The notes: generated from the letters alone by a model not told the origin. Counted from the first letter of the stretch, positions 1-8,885 are shown. The stretch is 64,000 nt of DNA from Bacilli bacterium (GCA_022482735.1 JAKVOO010000001.1:1088837-1152836), one strand, 5' to 3'. Made by a program: numbers and translations.

Positions 1-565
1 CAGAGTCAAAAATAGCGAAGAATAAGTTTTGCCCTTCCAAAGCGATTCCATCAGTTACTAACTTGGCTTTAAAGTTATCAGGGATTTTCTTAAGAGTAAT
101 TAGTTTGTTTAAATCATTGTCTTGAACGGCTTTTAAGGCGGATTCATTTTGAGCTTGCAGTTCATGAATATTCTTATTAACAAGTAGATTTTTGTCCATT
201 TTTTCTTTGGCTTTACTTAAAACCATTCCGATTTCATCACCAGTTACCGGCTTACTAATATATCCAATTACTCCTAGGTCGATTGCTTGCTTGGCAAAAT
301 CAAAACTATCAAAACCAGTTACGATTATGGTCTGAACTAAAGGAAGTTCAATTTTTGCTCGGCGAATAAGTTCCAATCCATCAATGAACGGCATCTTAAT
401 GTCAGTAATAATTAGATCCGGTTCCAAGGGAATGCCAGTTTCTAAGGCGTCATAGCCATTTTCAAAAAGTCCGAGAACTTCAAAATCATGCTTTTTGGTT
501 TCCAAAATGGCTTCGAGGCGCTTGCGGACATTGGGCTCATCATCAACGATAATTACTTTGTACAT
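1..565 (-). CDS. Response regulator, YesN/AraC type (3' part outside window)
   Basis: Reading the minus strand from an ATG at 563-565 gives 188 codons running off the left edge. The N-terminus is a canonical receiver domain: acidic pair and phosphoacceptor D55 in IITDIKMP, and conserved K105 in ISKPV, followed by a coiled linker. The receiver closely resembles that of the full-length YesN-like regulator at 42700-43902, so an AraC-type DNA-binding C-terminus is expected outside the window; that is inferred. Such regulators pair with YesM-type kinases and control sugar ABC transporters. No convincing Shine-Dalgarno is seen before the ATG. It is divergent from the antiporter gene. Confidence 0.85.
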   Translation of the reverse strand, partial: MYKVIIVDDEPNVRKRLEAILETKKHDFEVLGLFENGYDALETGIPLEPDLIITDIKMPFIDGLELIRRAKIELPLVQTIIVTGFDSFDFAKQAIDLGVIGYISKPVTGDEIGMVLSKAKEKMDKNLLVNKNIHELQAQNESALKAVQDNDLNKLITLKKIPDNFKAKLVTDGIALEGQNLFFAIFDS

Positions 566-719
566 AATAATTTTATGATAGCACTTTCAGTGTTAATAAA
601 AACACACTTTTATCTTTTATGTAAAGAAAGATTTGTTTATTTTTTTGAATGCTATAAAATATCAAAAGGGAATGATGTCTCCCTTCAAGTCCAACTTGAG
701 AACTGTAATTGTTTTACTA

Positions 720-757
720 ATGACTTCTGTGTTTTTTGACACAGGAGTCATTTTTTT
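720..757 (+). terminator. Terminator-like hairpin in the antiporter leader
   Basis: A 13-bp stem (720-732 with 739-751, one G-U pair) with a 6-nt loop is followed by seven T. It ends immediately before the AGGAG ribosome binding site of the antiporter gene. No gene on the plus strand lies upstream, so it would stop the antiporter's own transcript. This suggests an attenuator rather than an ordinary end-of-gene terminator. Confidence 0.7.
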
Positions 758-769
758 AGGAGAAAAACT

Positions 770-1987
770 ATGTTACTATCACTTTCATTAATGTTATTAG
801 TTGGTCTATCTGTCTCTTATATTTTTAAGCTTTTGAAAATTCCCAGTATTCTTGGTTATATGATTACGGGCATTATTTTGGGACCTTACGTCCTTAATTT
901 AATAGCTCCAGAAATTCTTAACATTTCCGCTGATCTTAGAACAATAGCTTTAGTGGTAATTCTATTACGGGCCGGTTTATCTTTGAATATTAAAGATTTA
1001 AAACAGATTGGCATTACCGGTGTATTAATGGCCTTTATTCCTGCCAGCTTTGAAATCGTCGGGGTTGTAATATTTGCTCCTATATTACTAGGTCTGTCAT
1101 TGATTGACTCGCTTATTTTAGGCACGATATTGGGGGCGGTATCCCCAGCAATTATTGTTCCCAAAATGTTGAAGCTAATGGAAAGTAAAGAAGGAACTAA
1201 AAAATCAATACCGCAGCTCATTTTGGCGGGAGCATCAATGGACGACATATACTGTCTAGTTTTATTTGCTTCAGCAATAAGCCTTGCACAAAATCACACC
1301 TTAAACTTTGCTACTTTTGTTCATCTTCCCGAGTCAATAATTTTTGGTATTGGGCTCGGTATTGGATTGGGATTTATCTTTAACTATTTGTTTAGGAAAA
1401 TACATATGCGTGACACTTTAAAGGTGATAATTGTCTTGACCACGGCGATACTCTTGACTGTTTTTGAGGATTATATCAAAAAATATGTCGGTTTTTCTTC
1501 TTTGCTAGCAGTTATTGCTTTGGGAATTACTTTATTGACTCTTTACCCTAAACTGGCGTCACGGATGGTAAGAAAATACGAAAAGATATGGCTAGTGGCG
1601 GAGATACTTTTATTTGTTTTAGTAGGAGCGGCGGTAAATATTCTGACTATAAAAGAAGTTGGATTGAATGCGATTATCTTAATCTTAATTATTTTGCTAT
1701 TTCGCACATTGGGAGTTATTTTTGCCACTTTACCTTCTAAACTAAAATTCAAAGAAAAGGTGTTTGTGGTTTTTGCCTATTTGCCTAAAGCAACGGTTCA
1801 AGCATCTATTGGGGCTATTCCCCTTGAAATGGGCTTTGCATCGGGTGGAGTAATGCTTTCAGTTTCGGTTCTAGCGATTTTAATAACGGCAACACTTGGA
1901 TCCTTTTTGATTGATATCACCCATAAAACACTTTTAGAAAAAGATAGTGTTAGTCTTGAAAAAAACGAGAATAAACTGGCAGTTTAA
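770..1987 (+). CDS. Monovalent cation/proton antiporter (CPA family)
   Basis: This is a 405-residue, highly hydrophobic protein with about 12 predicted membrane helices, matching the Na+(K+)/H+ exchanger fold. Recognisable parts are the N-terminal helix ending in PSILGYMITGIILGP, the ILLRAGLSL segment, and the GASMDDI segment near residue 158, whose adjacent aspartates correspond to the ion-binding site of CPA antiporters. There is no C-terminal TrkA/RCK domain, so it is shorter than Kef proteins. The start is set by AGGAG 5-6 nt upstream of the ATG. The hairpin at 720-757 probably controls its expression. Whether it moves Na+, K+ or Li+ cannot be told from sequence; the Na+-type ATP synthase c subunit in this window makes Na+ attractive. 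Confidence 0.85.
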   Translation: MLLSLSLMLLVGLSVSYIFKLLKIPSILGYMITGIILGPYVLNLIAPEILNISADLRTIALVVILLRAGLSLNIKDLKQIGITGVLMAFIPASFEIVGVVIFAPILLGLSLIDSLILGTILGAVSPAIIVPKMLKLMESKEGTKKSIPQLILAGASMDDIYCLVLFASAISLAQNHTLNFATFVHLPESIIFGIGLGIGLGFIFNYLFRKIHMRDTLKVIIVLTTAILLTVFEDYIKKYVGFSSLLAVIALGITLLTLYPKLASRMVRKYEKIWLVAEILLFVLVGAAVNILTIKEVGLNAIILILIILLFRTLGVIFATLPSKLKFKEKVFVVFAYLPKATVQASIGAIPLEMGFASGGVMLSVSVLAILITATLGSFLIDITHKTLLEKDSVSLEKNENKLAV

Positions 1988-1988
1988 G

Positions 1989-2555
1989 TCAGTTATAGCG
2001 ATGAAGATAAGTCGCTTTTGCTCTTGCCGTAATTCGTTTAATAAAATCAGTTTTAGCGGAGGTGTAACCATCGCGATCATGACGAAATCTTGGTTCTAAA
2101 GAAAGTTTTAGCCTTTCATAATCTTTAGCTATAGAAGGGTTATCTTTTAGATAATCCCGAAAATACAGTTCGTCTACATCGTTTGGGTGACGGACATGAA
2201 GATGATAGACCTTTGAGGCAAAGCCCTCTTCTGTGTAACCTTTGTTAAATGCTGCCCGTCCGTTTTCAGAATACATTAAGATGTAATTATTGGTTTTTAA
2301 AATTGCAATCACCTTGGCAAAATTTTCATCGCTTACTTCGATGAGAATGTCGACAATATCTTTGGCGTATATATCGGGTATGGATGTACTTCCAATGTGC
2401 TCAAGACGAATAAGTGGCACATCTTTTAAATAGGATAAAAGTAATTTTTTTTCTTCCTGATAGTACTGCTCCCAAATATTTTTATGAGGTACCAGGACGA
2501 TTGGAAATAATTCCCATAGTTCTTCTAAAGACATTTCACTGAGTTTTTTCTTCAT
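1989..2555 (-). CDS. GrpB family protein (UPF0157)
   Basis: The LEHIGSTSIPDIYAKDIVDILIEV block is the signature of the GrpB/UPF0157 family, a nucleotidyltransferase-like fold also found fused to dephospho-CoA kinases. Its biochemical role is unsettled. The product is about 188 residues, normal for the family. I start at the internal Met of MKKKLSEMSLEELWELFPI because family members usually begin there; the 20 upstream in-frame residues look like non-coding leader. It is convergent with the antiporter, whose stop is only 2 nt away, and no terminator separates them. Confidence 0.85.
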   Translation of the reverse strand: MKKKLSEMSLEELWELFPIVLVPHKNIWEQYYQEEKKLLLSYLKDVPLIRLEHIGSTSIPDIYAKDIVDILIEVSDENFAKVIAILKTNNYILMYSENGRAAFNKGYTEEGFASKVYHLHVRHPNDVDELYFRDYLKDNPSIAKDYERLKLSLEPRFRHDRDGYTSAKTDFIKRITARAKATYLHRYN

Positions 2556-2822
2556 TTCTAGCTCACTTTCAAAATGGGACTGTAGGGAAAAGAATAGGTA
2601 ACTATAATCATACAATAATCAGCGTATTCAATATAAAACTATTTACCAAATTGCCGGTTGGCTGTCAACATAGTGCCGGTGATTTTAATGGTGTGTAAGG
2701 TATATTTCTTGATATTCAGATATTAAATTTTTAAAGAAGGTTCGCTTATATGCTTATTTACTTTTCTAATTTTTAAAATAAGATTAGTGTTCCTTAAAGT
2801 TAAAACCAAACGAAGCATTAGA

Positions 2823-3614
2823 TTATAAAATGTTTATTTCGTGGATTAACTTCATATTTTCACCGCCAAAACCATAAGTGAAGACTCTAATTTTGCCATC
2901 TCCAACGGCAATCCCAAAACAAAATCCCCGGGTGGTTTCTATTTGATTGGCCCAATAATCTTTTCCTTGGTCAAGGTGAAGATATTCCCCGGGTAGTTTG
3001 TTAAGAGAGTTTATTTTCATAAATTCGGGCTCAAGACTTCTAATTTGATCAAATAATTGGGGATTATCTTGGTAAAACAACTTATCGATGGTGGCTTCCT
3101 CCCCAATATATTTATAAATGAGATTCCGCATTTTGGCGGACTGAACAACAGAATTAACTTCTTCCTTTGTTATGGTATATCCATCCATTAAGTATTGAAT
3201 AATAATTTCAGTAATTAGAACTTCTTTTGAACTTTCATCTTTCATGTATTTTTCAAAATCGATATTCATTTTTTGATTAATACCTTCAATTGCCCCTCGG
3301 TAGAAAGTCGATTTTTCTCCAAAAAAGTTGCGAAGATTATCTAGAGCCTTTAGACCTTCTAAAATATTATTAACATTAATTGTTTTATTTTTTCTTAAAA
3401 CAAAAACGCCACCCGATAAAATCTTATCCACTGTTGTTTCTAAAACATCAGCTAGGGTAAGAAGCATACCGGTATCAGGGAGGGTTTCACCCGTTTCCCA
3501 TTTGGATATAGCTTGGGGACTAAGCGATAATTTATCGGCGAGATCTTTTTGCGTAATGCTCAACTCTTTTCTTTTTCTTTGGATAAATTGGCCGACTTCA
3601 TGGTTACTTGTCAT
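2823..3614 (-). CDS. XRE-family transcriptional regulator with uncharacterised C-terminal domain
   Basis: Residues 1-60 form a Cro/C1-type helix-turn-helix (core ITQKDLADKLSLSPQAISKWE). It is followed by about 200 residues of mixed, non-membrane sequence that I do not recognise; that part may be a sensor or oligomerisation domain. The ATG at 3612-3614 is chosen because AGGAAGG lies 8 nt upstream; an in-frame GTG at 3621-3623 abuts the ribosome binding site and cannot be the start. The gene stands alone and its targets are unknown. Confidence 0.8.
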   Translation of the reverse strand: MTSNHEVGQFIQRKRKELSITQKDLADKLSLSPQAISKWETGETLPDTGMLLTLADVLETTVDKILSGGVFVLRKNKTINVNNILEGLKALDNLRNFFGEKSTFYRGAIEGINQKMNIDFEKYMKDESSKEVLITEIIIQYLMDGYTITKEEVNSVVQSAKMRNLIYKYIGEEATIDKLFYQDNPQLFDQIRSLEPEFMKINSLNKLPGEYLHLDQGKDYWANQIETTRGFCFGIAVGDGKIRVFTYGFGGENMKLIHEINIL

Positions 3615-3731
3615 ATTAATCACCTTCCTATGTTCATATTATAAGAAACAAAAAAGCAATTAACCATAACTTGGTATTTGTTTAAAAACCCGTTTTGGTT
3701 GATTGCCCTATAAACGTATAATCTTTGACGA

Positions 3732-4310
3732 TTAGTGGAGATGTCTTGTTTTCTTAAGAGGCTTAAATTTATTTACGGGCATATTGGCTTTAAATATTGC
3801 ATTTAACTCATCAACACTACCCTCAATTATTTTATCTTTAAAAACAACAAAGCGCTGACCAACACTAATAAAAAGTGACCACGACGCCACTTCCTCTTCA
3901 ATTCGATAAATAAAACTATAATCGGCTTCTATATGATCTTTAAATGATTCTCCCATATTGGAATCGATAATTACTTCCTTATCGTCAAAGCAGAAGGACA
4001 TTTGGGCGCCACCATTCATTAGAGGTTGCTTTTTATTTATTGATTTTTGAAGAGGACGAATAATAACAATTTTTGCCAGCGGCGGAAAAAACAAACAGCC
4101 AAGAATGGTAAATATTATGCCAAATATAAGCGTACTGGTATCTAGTGGCGCTCCTGAAGATTGTTCGATGACATACTCATAAATATTAGCAATTCCACAC
4201 ACAAAAAGAATAATACTAAAAACCCAATAGACCCAACCCAATTTTTTAAGGGTGTTATTATTTATTTCCTTCGTTATCCGTGAATCAAAAGATTGCTCAA
4301 CTCGCACCAT
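3732..4310 (-). CDS. Small membrane protein with C-terminal YcxB-like domain
   Basis: The protein has about 192 residues. Two membrane helices near residues 25-45 and 57-80 are followed by a soluble beta-rich domain containing FCFDDKEVIIDSNMG and a later SLFISVGQRFVVFKDK stretch, typical of YcxB-like proteins (a PH-like fold). The function of that family is unknown. The start at 4310 is supported by GAGG 8 nt upstream. The longer reading frame adds 26 residues but has no ribosome binding site. Confidence 0.65.
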   Translation of the reverse strand: MVRVEQSFDSRITKEINNNTLKKLGWVYWVFSIILFVCGIANIYEYVIEQSSGAPLDTSTLIFGIIFTILGCLFFPPLAKIVIIRPLQKSINKKQPLMNGGAQMSFCFDDKEVIIDSNMGESFKDHIEADYSFIYRIEEEVASWSLFISVGQRFVVFKDKIIEGSVDELNAIFKANMPVNKFKPLKKTRHLH

Positions 4311-4492
4311 ATTGTTTTCCTCTTTTCCTTTTATACATAATAACAAGAAAAAACAAAAGAGAAAATTCTTTTTATAGGCGCTTTTCATCTAAACTTTTTA
4401 AAGCATAATATGAAACCGATATAGATGGGGTGATTTTGATCGCCAGCATGCACTCTTGTGCCAATTAGCTTTTGTTTTAAAAAACTTTTTGC

Positions 4493-5041
4493 TTATAATT
4501 TTGAAATTTCTAAAAGCTTTTTTACAGTATTTGCGTTCCGTATGGTGATTGTATCTTTGACGCTACCTTGGGCGGTTTTTGACCACCAATTTGTCTTCTG
4601 ATATTCGCTTCGCTTATAGGACCAAAATATATAGTTCTTGTAGCCTTGTACTTTTTCTAGTTCATTTTTAGGTGTTTTAAGTTTATAAGTTACTTCCTCA
4701 AAGGTAGCGGGTGGAATAATAAAAATTATATTGTCGTATATTTCCTTATCATCCTTCCCCCACCAAATAGGCTGATTACTCAATAATTCTTCTAGATTTT
4801 TCCTTGTAATAATTAACACGGGGATATTAATGCTAAAGTTCTTTTCAATAATATATTTGATTTGTTGGTTGATAGTCTCTTGGTCTTCAATATCACTTTC
4901 CAAAACAATATTTCCACTATTTAAATAGGTCGTGACTTTCTTATAGTTAATTAATTCCAATTCGCTTTTAAGAATAGGCATTGATACTTTATTTTTTCCA
5001 CTTACATTTATACCACGTAATAGAACTATATATTTTGCCAT
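4493..5041 (-). CDS. DUF1697 family protein
   Basis: The N-terminus MAKYIVLLRGINVSGKNKV and the TTYLNSGNIVLES block identify the DUF1697 family, small soluble proteins of unknown activity common in Bacillota and Actinobacteria. At about 182 residues it has the usual length. The start at 5041 is preceded by GAGG at 8 nt spacing; upstream in-frame residues are not family-like. It has no operon partners: the next gene upstream on the same strand is about 320 bp away. Confidence 0.85.
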   Translation of the reverse strand: MAKYIVLLRGINVSGKNKVSMPILKSELELINYKKVTTYLNSGNIVLESDIEDQETINQQIKYIIEKNFSINIPVLIITRKNLEELLSNQPIWWGKDDKEIYDNIIFIIPPATFEEVTYKLKTPKNELEKVQGYKNYIFWSYKRSEYQKTNWWSKTAQGSVKDTITIRNANTVKKLLEISKL

Positions 5042-5358
5042 TTTTCTTTCCTCACTTATATATCTATTTTGAATGTATGCCTCTTTTTGCATATAATATC
5101 ACTCTCTGCTGATGGTCAGGTAAAACCTTTCATAGCCGAGTGAAACAAGATAATTTTGGCGTCTCTTTTCACTAATATGGTAGCAATTTTTTGTTCTAAA
5201 TAAAGTAATACTGCAAATCAAAGTTTGTTTTTTGATAAATATGAGTAACTAGTGGTGTCAATGTGTAAACAATAGAAAAATAGATTATTTGTAATTCTAC
5301 TAATTTCAAGTGTTTTTTAGGGAAAATCCTGTAAATATTGTAAATATACAATTAAAAT
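5042..5358. other. AT-rich intergenic stretch without recognisable gene
   Basis: About 317 bp containing no ORF with a ribosome binding site and no tRNA-like or strong hairpin structure that I can see. It separates the DUF1697 gene from the two-gene patch downstream of ssrA. Confidence 0.5.
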
Positions 5359-5817
5359 TTATATACTGCTTCTATTTATTTTTACTATTTTTTCTTCCCA
5401 AAGTTTAAAAGTTGTTTGCAATTTAAGTGCTTGTTCTCTTGTATTACAATTAATTTCGAAATAAGGTAATTCTATATCATCAATATAAAATTTAAAGTAA
5501 AATTCATTCTTATTTTTCAAAGTAACGTTATTGTTTTCACTTAAAGATCCTACAACAGCACATATAGGTCCAAAAAACAATCCACCAGCTAAAGTTTTTG
5601 CAATACTTCTTGTCGTTTTCACTTGAGTATAACCCTCAATCACTAGTTCATATTCTAATATCTCATCATAATTTATTTCTCTTGCATAAGTTGATTTTGC
5701 CCAATAACTATATTTTAAAATCTGAAATGAACAAGTATCGACAGATACTACTACAGTTGTACCACCACCATCGATTTTAATTCCTTGTAGTTCATTCCAA
5801 AAATCTAAGGGTGCCAT
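5359..5817 (-). CDS. Hypothetical PH-like domain protein
   Basis: This 152-residue soluble protein contains an INYDEILEYELVIEG strand pattern followed by a Gly-rich hydrophobic hairpin, LAGGLFFGPICAVVGSL. That arrangement occurs in short PH-like or SHOCT-associated proteins often found on phages and islands, where the Gly-rich segment is usually GGALFGGVGAIVGG. Family assignment is by pattern only and no function is proposed. It follows the nuclease-like gene by 13 nt and probably shares its transcript. No good Shine-Dalgarno is visible. Confidence 0.55.
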   Translation of the reverse strand: MAPLDFWNELQGIKIDGGGTTVVVSVDTCSFQILKYSYWAKSTYAREINYDEILEYELVIEGYTQVKTTRSIAKTLAGGLFFGPICAVVGSLSENNNVTLKNKNEFYFKFYIDDIELPYFEINCNTREQALKLQTTFKLWEEKIVKINRSSI

Positions 5818-5830
5818 TTTTATTGTTTTT

Positions 5831-6295
5831 TTATAATTTTATCCAACATAACTCTGGTGAAGTTCTATCAATTTTAATCAATAATCCAAACTTATACGCA
5901 TATCCACCAGATGGTTTCATGAAAGCTTTAATCTTTTTTATATCAAAATTTTGATCGGGATTCCACCATGTTTTAAATTCGATTACTAATAAATTATCAG
6001 AAGTTCCTCTTCTGTGTATTACTAAATCAGGATATACATTTTTTAGTTTATCATCTATCATGATACGTTTTATATCATATAGATTTCTATTATATTCAGC
6101 ATCCACTTGATATAATCTTAAATCCTCATCTCTCTCTAGCAAGTTAATCATATAGTGTCCAAATCTAAAAACTATTGAACGTTCAGCGTTGTGTACTTCA
6201 ATTAAATCACTAATGTCTATTTTGATTAAATTAGGTTCTTCTGAATAAAGTTTATCCAAAGATGTTTTAATAAAATTATCAAGTTTATTTTTCAT
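5831..6295 (-). CDS. PD-(D/E)XK nuclease-like hypothetical protein
   Basis: The product has 154 residues. YPDLVIHRRG followed by LLVIEFK reproduces the D-(X)n-E-X-K active-site spacing of the PD-(D/E)XK superfamily. The upstream RSIVFRFGHYMINL and DAEYNRN elements match a widespread family of small restriction-endonuclease-like proteins of unknown substrate. It starts without an obvious ribosome binding site. It is the first gene downstream of the ssrA 3' end, a classic landing site for integrating elements, and is followed by the PH-like gene. A role in DNA processing or defence is possible but is inference. Confidence 0.65.
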   Translation of the reverse strand: MKNKLDNFIKTSLDKLYSEEPNLIKIDISDLIEVHNAERSIVFRFGHYMINLLERDEDLRLYQVDAEYNRNLYDIKRIMIDDKLKNVYPDLVIHRRGTSDNLLVIEFKTWWNPDQNFDIKKIKAFMKPSGGYAYKFGLLIKIDRTSPELCWIKL

Positions 6296-6537
6296 TTAAT
6301 ATTTATATCCCTTTCCCTATATTAATTTAATTTTTTTATTTTATTGTTATTGTAACATTTAATTACAAAACTCGATTCACATATAGTATATTGTAAAAAG
6401 TTAGGTAATCGTGTAAATTGTTGTCGAATCGTTAAAAGGGTGAAACTGTTTTTTTAAACTTCATTAAAAAACTATCTATTTTCAATATAAACCAGTTCTT
6501 ACAAATTTACATATAGGGAAAAATCTTTTTTTTGTAA

Positions 6538-6572
6538 GTAAAAAAGGTTTGATACATTTGTATCAAACCTTT
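6538..6572 (-). terminator. ssrA terminator
   Basis: A perfect 13-bp stem (6543-6555 with 6560-6572), a 4-nt loop and a T-run on the minus strand lie 10 nt beyond the CCA end of the tmRNA. Confidence 0.9.
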
Positions 6573-6582
6573 GCTTCTTACG

Positions 6583-6955
6583 TGGTGGAGATGCGGAGAG
6601 TCGAACTCCGGTCCAAAGATAATTCTACACCAACATCTACAGCTTAGACGATGTTGAGTTTTAACTGATGCGACGTAATCGACAAACGGGTCATCAGCGA
6701 GGTTATAAAGTTTTCTTCGATAAACGCTAACTAAATTTATCGCCTATTCTCTTGTTATGACACTTACCCTATGCGTGAGAGACGAAACCATAGGAAGCGC
6801 GCTTCCGGCAATGCCGGCCTCAGTAAATTGGGAGCTTAATTAAGCTAAAGCGTAAGAAGAAGTTCTGTTGCCAGATACTTTTTGTTTGGTGATAACGTCA
6901 CCACTCGGCTGCAGTTGATGCCAAATCGAATCCCTGTCGAAACCATGACATCCCC
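6583..6955 (-). ncRNA. ssrA: Transfer-messenger RNA (tmRNA)
   Basis: The 5' end GGGGATGTCATGGTTTCGACAG and the 3' end with the T-arm-like GTTCGACTCTCCGCATCTCCACCA are diagnostic of one-piece tmRNA. The acceptor stem pairs GGGGATG with CATCTCC, with one G-U pair. The mRNA-like part ends in codons for S-S-Y-A-L-A followed by TAA TTAA, giving a proteolysis tag of the YALA type; upstream codons read K-Q-K-V-S-G-N-R-T. The exact resume codon is not certain from sequence alone. The role is rescue of stalled ribosomes with SmpB. The length of about 373 nt is typical for Bacillota. Confidence 0.97.
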
Positions 6956-6974
6956 ATGTCATATCGACGAAAAT

Positions 6975-7002
6975 ATTTTATCATAATTCTTTTTAACTAC
7001 AA
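6975..7002 (-). promoter_or_regulatory. Likely ssrA promoter
   Basis: On the minus strand, TTGTAG (6997-7002) and TAAAAT (6975-6980) are separated by 16 bp. Transcription would start about 12 nt before the mature 5' end, leaving a short leader for RNase P removal. Confidence 0.5.
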
Positions 7003-7093
7003 TGAAAATGATTAAATTTGGTAGATATTGATATTTGTTTGCCTAAGTTAAGTTAATTATATATAATTAAACTCGCAGTTAGAGGAAGAAAAA

Positions 7094-8221
7094 ATGAAAA
7101 AAACAAAAAAAGCACCGCGTAAACAAACTTGGAGAGTAATATTATCTTCACTTTTTAGTAATAACGCCGTAGTTGAGGGCGGAAGACATCGGGCATGGTA
7201 TATCGCACTTATTATGTTAGTTCTAGGAACAACCGCCGCTCTAGCCCCATCAATGATTAGTATTGGCAAGACTAGTGGCGCCGATATTATGTCATCGCCA
7301 CAATATAGTTTTGAGAACGGAAGACTGGAGTTCGCTAAAGAATTAAACACTAAAAGCGTTAGTTTAAAAGTGGTTTCTGAAGAAGAAGATGGAGTTACTA
7401 ATTATCGTTTGAAGAATGTTGGCGATAATTGGAATTCGGTTTTCGAAGATAAGACAACCGTTAATAGCACTGACTATCACTATTATTCATATTCAGCAAA
7501 TGACGGTGAGAAATTAAGAGTCTACTATGTTCCATTAGGAACGGATGATCCTGCTACTACTGATGATGAAGGTTTGTCTGGATATTCTAATCTTTTAGAG
7601 TATTTAAGTGGGTTAACTTATGACAGTACCAATGAAGAAGCACCAGGAACCAAACCGGTTAGTTTTATTGTCTTTGGCGAATCGACTTATCGGGTGACGC
7701 TTTATAACCCAACCACAGTCACCAAGGGAAGCGAATATGAAAAATCACTTGCTGGATTATATACTAAAAAATTGGTTGATTTAGATTTCAAGGATTTTGT
7801 CATCAAGGATGTAAATGGTAATTCAATTGTTGGCTTAGATGAGAATGCCGCTACATTTTCTCAATATCGTGCGGGCGTTGATAGTAACTACAAGAATTTC
7901 TTTATTGAATCATATCGAACCGTGAAGACAATGACTTTTTGGACTAATGTTGGTGTATTTGCTGGAACATATGTTTCAATCTCATTGGCAATGGGGCTTA
8001 TTATCTTCATTATGACTAGAGGTAAAACTTCTCCGACCCGCGATTGGACTTTCTGGCAATCAATGGCCATTTCTTTTTGGGCGACATTATCACCAGGCTT
8101 ATTGACATTTATCATTGGCTTATTGATGCCACAATATGCTTCTATGGCCTTTATTATGCTTCTTGGAATGCGGATTATGTGGATGTCAATGAAGCAGATT
8201 CGTCCGCCGGTCACGCGATAA
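7094..8221 (+). CDS. Membrane protein with large extracytoplasmic domain, unknown function
   Basis: The protein has 375 residues. A basic cytoplasmic N-terminus leads into one membrane helix (about 34-58), then about 220 residues of polar, Asp/Thr-rich extracytoplasmic sequence, then three hydrophobic helices between about 283 and 365, ending in a basic tail. The layout resembles DUF1189-type membrane proteins but no signature motif convinces me. The ATG follows AGAGGAAG. A perfect palindrome, TTAATTATATATAATTAA (7053-7070), lies just upstream and may contain the -10. The gene ends in a bidirectional terminator and is not in an operon. Confidence 0.7.
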   Translation: MKKTKKAPRKQTWRVILSSLFSNNAVVEGGRHRAWYIALIMLVLGTTAALAPSMISIGKTSGADIMSSPQYSFENGRLEFAKELNTKSVSLKVVSEEEDGVTNYRLKNVGDNWNSVFEDKTTVNSTDYHYYSYSANDGEKLRVYYVPLGTDDPATTDDEGLSGYSNLLEYLSGLTYDSTNEEAPGTKPVSFIVFGESTYRVTLYNPTTVTKGSEYEKSLAGLYTKKLVDLDFKDFVIKDVNGNSIVGLDENAATFSQYRAGVDSNYKNFFIESYRTVKTMTFWTNVGVFAGTYVSISLAMGLIIFIMTRGKTSPTRDWTFWQSMAISFWATLSPGLLTFIIGLLMPQYASMAFIMLLGMRIMWMSMKQIRPPVTR

Positions 8222-8231
8222 AACTAATATT

Positions 8232-8263
8232 AAAAGGCTAGATAGACTTATCTAGCCTTTTTG
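8232..8263. terminator. Bidirectional terminator
   Basis: A 13-bp stem (8232-8244 with 8249-8261), 4-nt loop, T-run on the plus side and matching A-run on the other. It sits between convergent genes and probably serves both. Confidence 0.9.
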
Positions 8264-8290
8264 TTTACAAAATTTAGAGAAAAATAAAAA

Positions 8291-8875
8291 CTAATTTTTC
8301 TTCTTTTTTCCTGGAACCTGGTGACAGTGACGGCAACGCGCCTCATAAGCTTCTGTGGCTCCAATAAGAATAATGGGATCATCATAATTCGCCGGTTTTC
8401 CATTAACGAGGCGTTGGGTTCTAGTCGCTGGAGCGTGACATTTAACACAGACAGCAGTCAATTTGTCAACCTGATCAGCAAGCGCCAGCAGCCGTGGCAT
8501 AAAGGAAAAAGGGTCGCCTCGAAAATTGCGATCTAATCCGGAGACGATAACGCGAATTCCTTGGTCGGCCAAATCCTCGCAAATATCGACAGCTTCTTCA
8601 TCTAAAAACTGAATTTCATCGATGGCAACAATATCTGTATCGTCGGTTATGAAATTCCAAATATCTTTTGCTTTCGAAATATTAATTGAACGTGTGTGCG
8701 ATTTATTGTGAGATACTACTTCACCTTCTGCATAGCGATTATCAATAACGGGTTTAAAAACTAAAATGTTTTCTTCGGCATACTCTGCGCGCCGAACTCG
8801 CCTTAATAATTCTTCGGTTTTTCCAGCATACATCGGGCCCGTTATGACTTCAATTCTTCCTGTTTGATTGCGCAT
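8291..8875 (-). CDS. tdk: Thymidine kinase
   Basis: The enzyme phosphorylates thymidine to dTMP in the cytoplasm (pyrimidine salvage). The P-loop GPMYAGKTEELLRR is near the N-terminus, the Walker B region is DEIQFLDE, and the zinc-binding cysteines appear as CVKC and CRHC, as in type II (TK1-like) kinases. The length of about 194 residues is normal. The start at 8875 has AAGGAG upstream; a 17-residue upstream extension overlaps the preceding gene and is rejected. It is transcribed after the 8886-9224 ORF with a 10-nt gap, so they probably form an operon. Confidence 0.96.
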   Translation of the reverse strand: MRNQTGRIEVITGPMYAGKTEELLRRVRRAEYAEENILVFKPVIDNRYAEGEVVSHNKSHTRSINISKAKDIWNFITDDTDIVAIDEIQFLDEEAVDICEDLADQGIRVIVSGLDRNFRGDPFSFMPRLLALADQVDKLTAVCVKCHAPATRTQRLVNGKPANYDDPIILIGATEAYEARCRHCHQVPGKKKKN

Positions 8876-8885
8876 AAAATTCTCC

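Noticed and set aside
488..739. Plus-strand 83-residue reading frame
   Set aside because: It is antisense to the receiver domain at 1-565 and runs into the antiporter leader; no ribosome binding site or family-like sequence.
886..1248. Minus-strand 120-residue frame inside the antiporter gene
   Set aside because: Shadow of a strong, conserved membrane protein frame.
6296..6537. Possible attachment site or small RNA between ssrA and the nuclease-like gene
   Set aside because: Looked for a repeat of the ssrA 3' end or a stable fold; none seen by eye. No integrase gene is in the window.
8321..8536. Plus-strand frame inside tdk
   Set aside because: Antisense to the conserved zinc-binding part of thymidine kinase.
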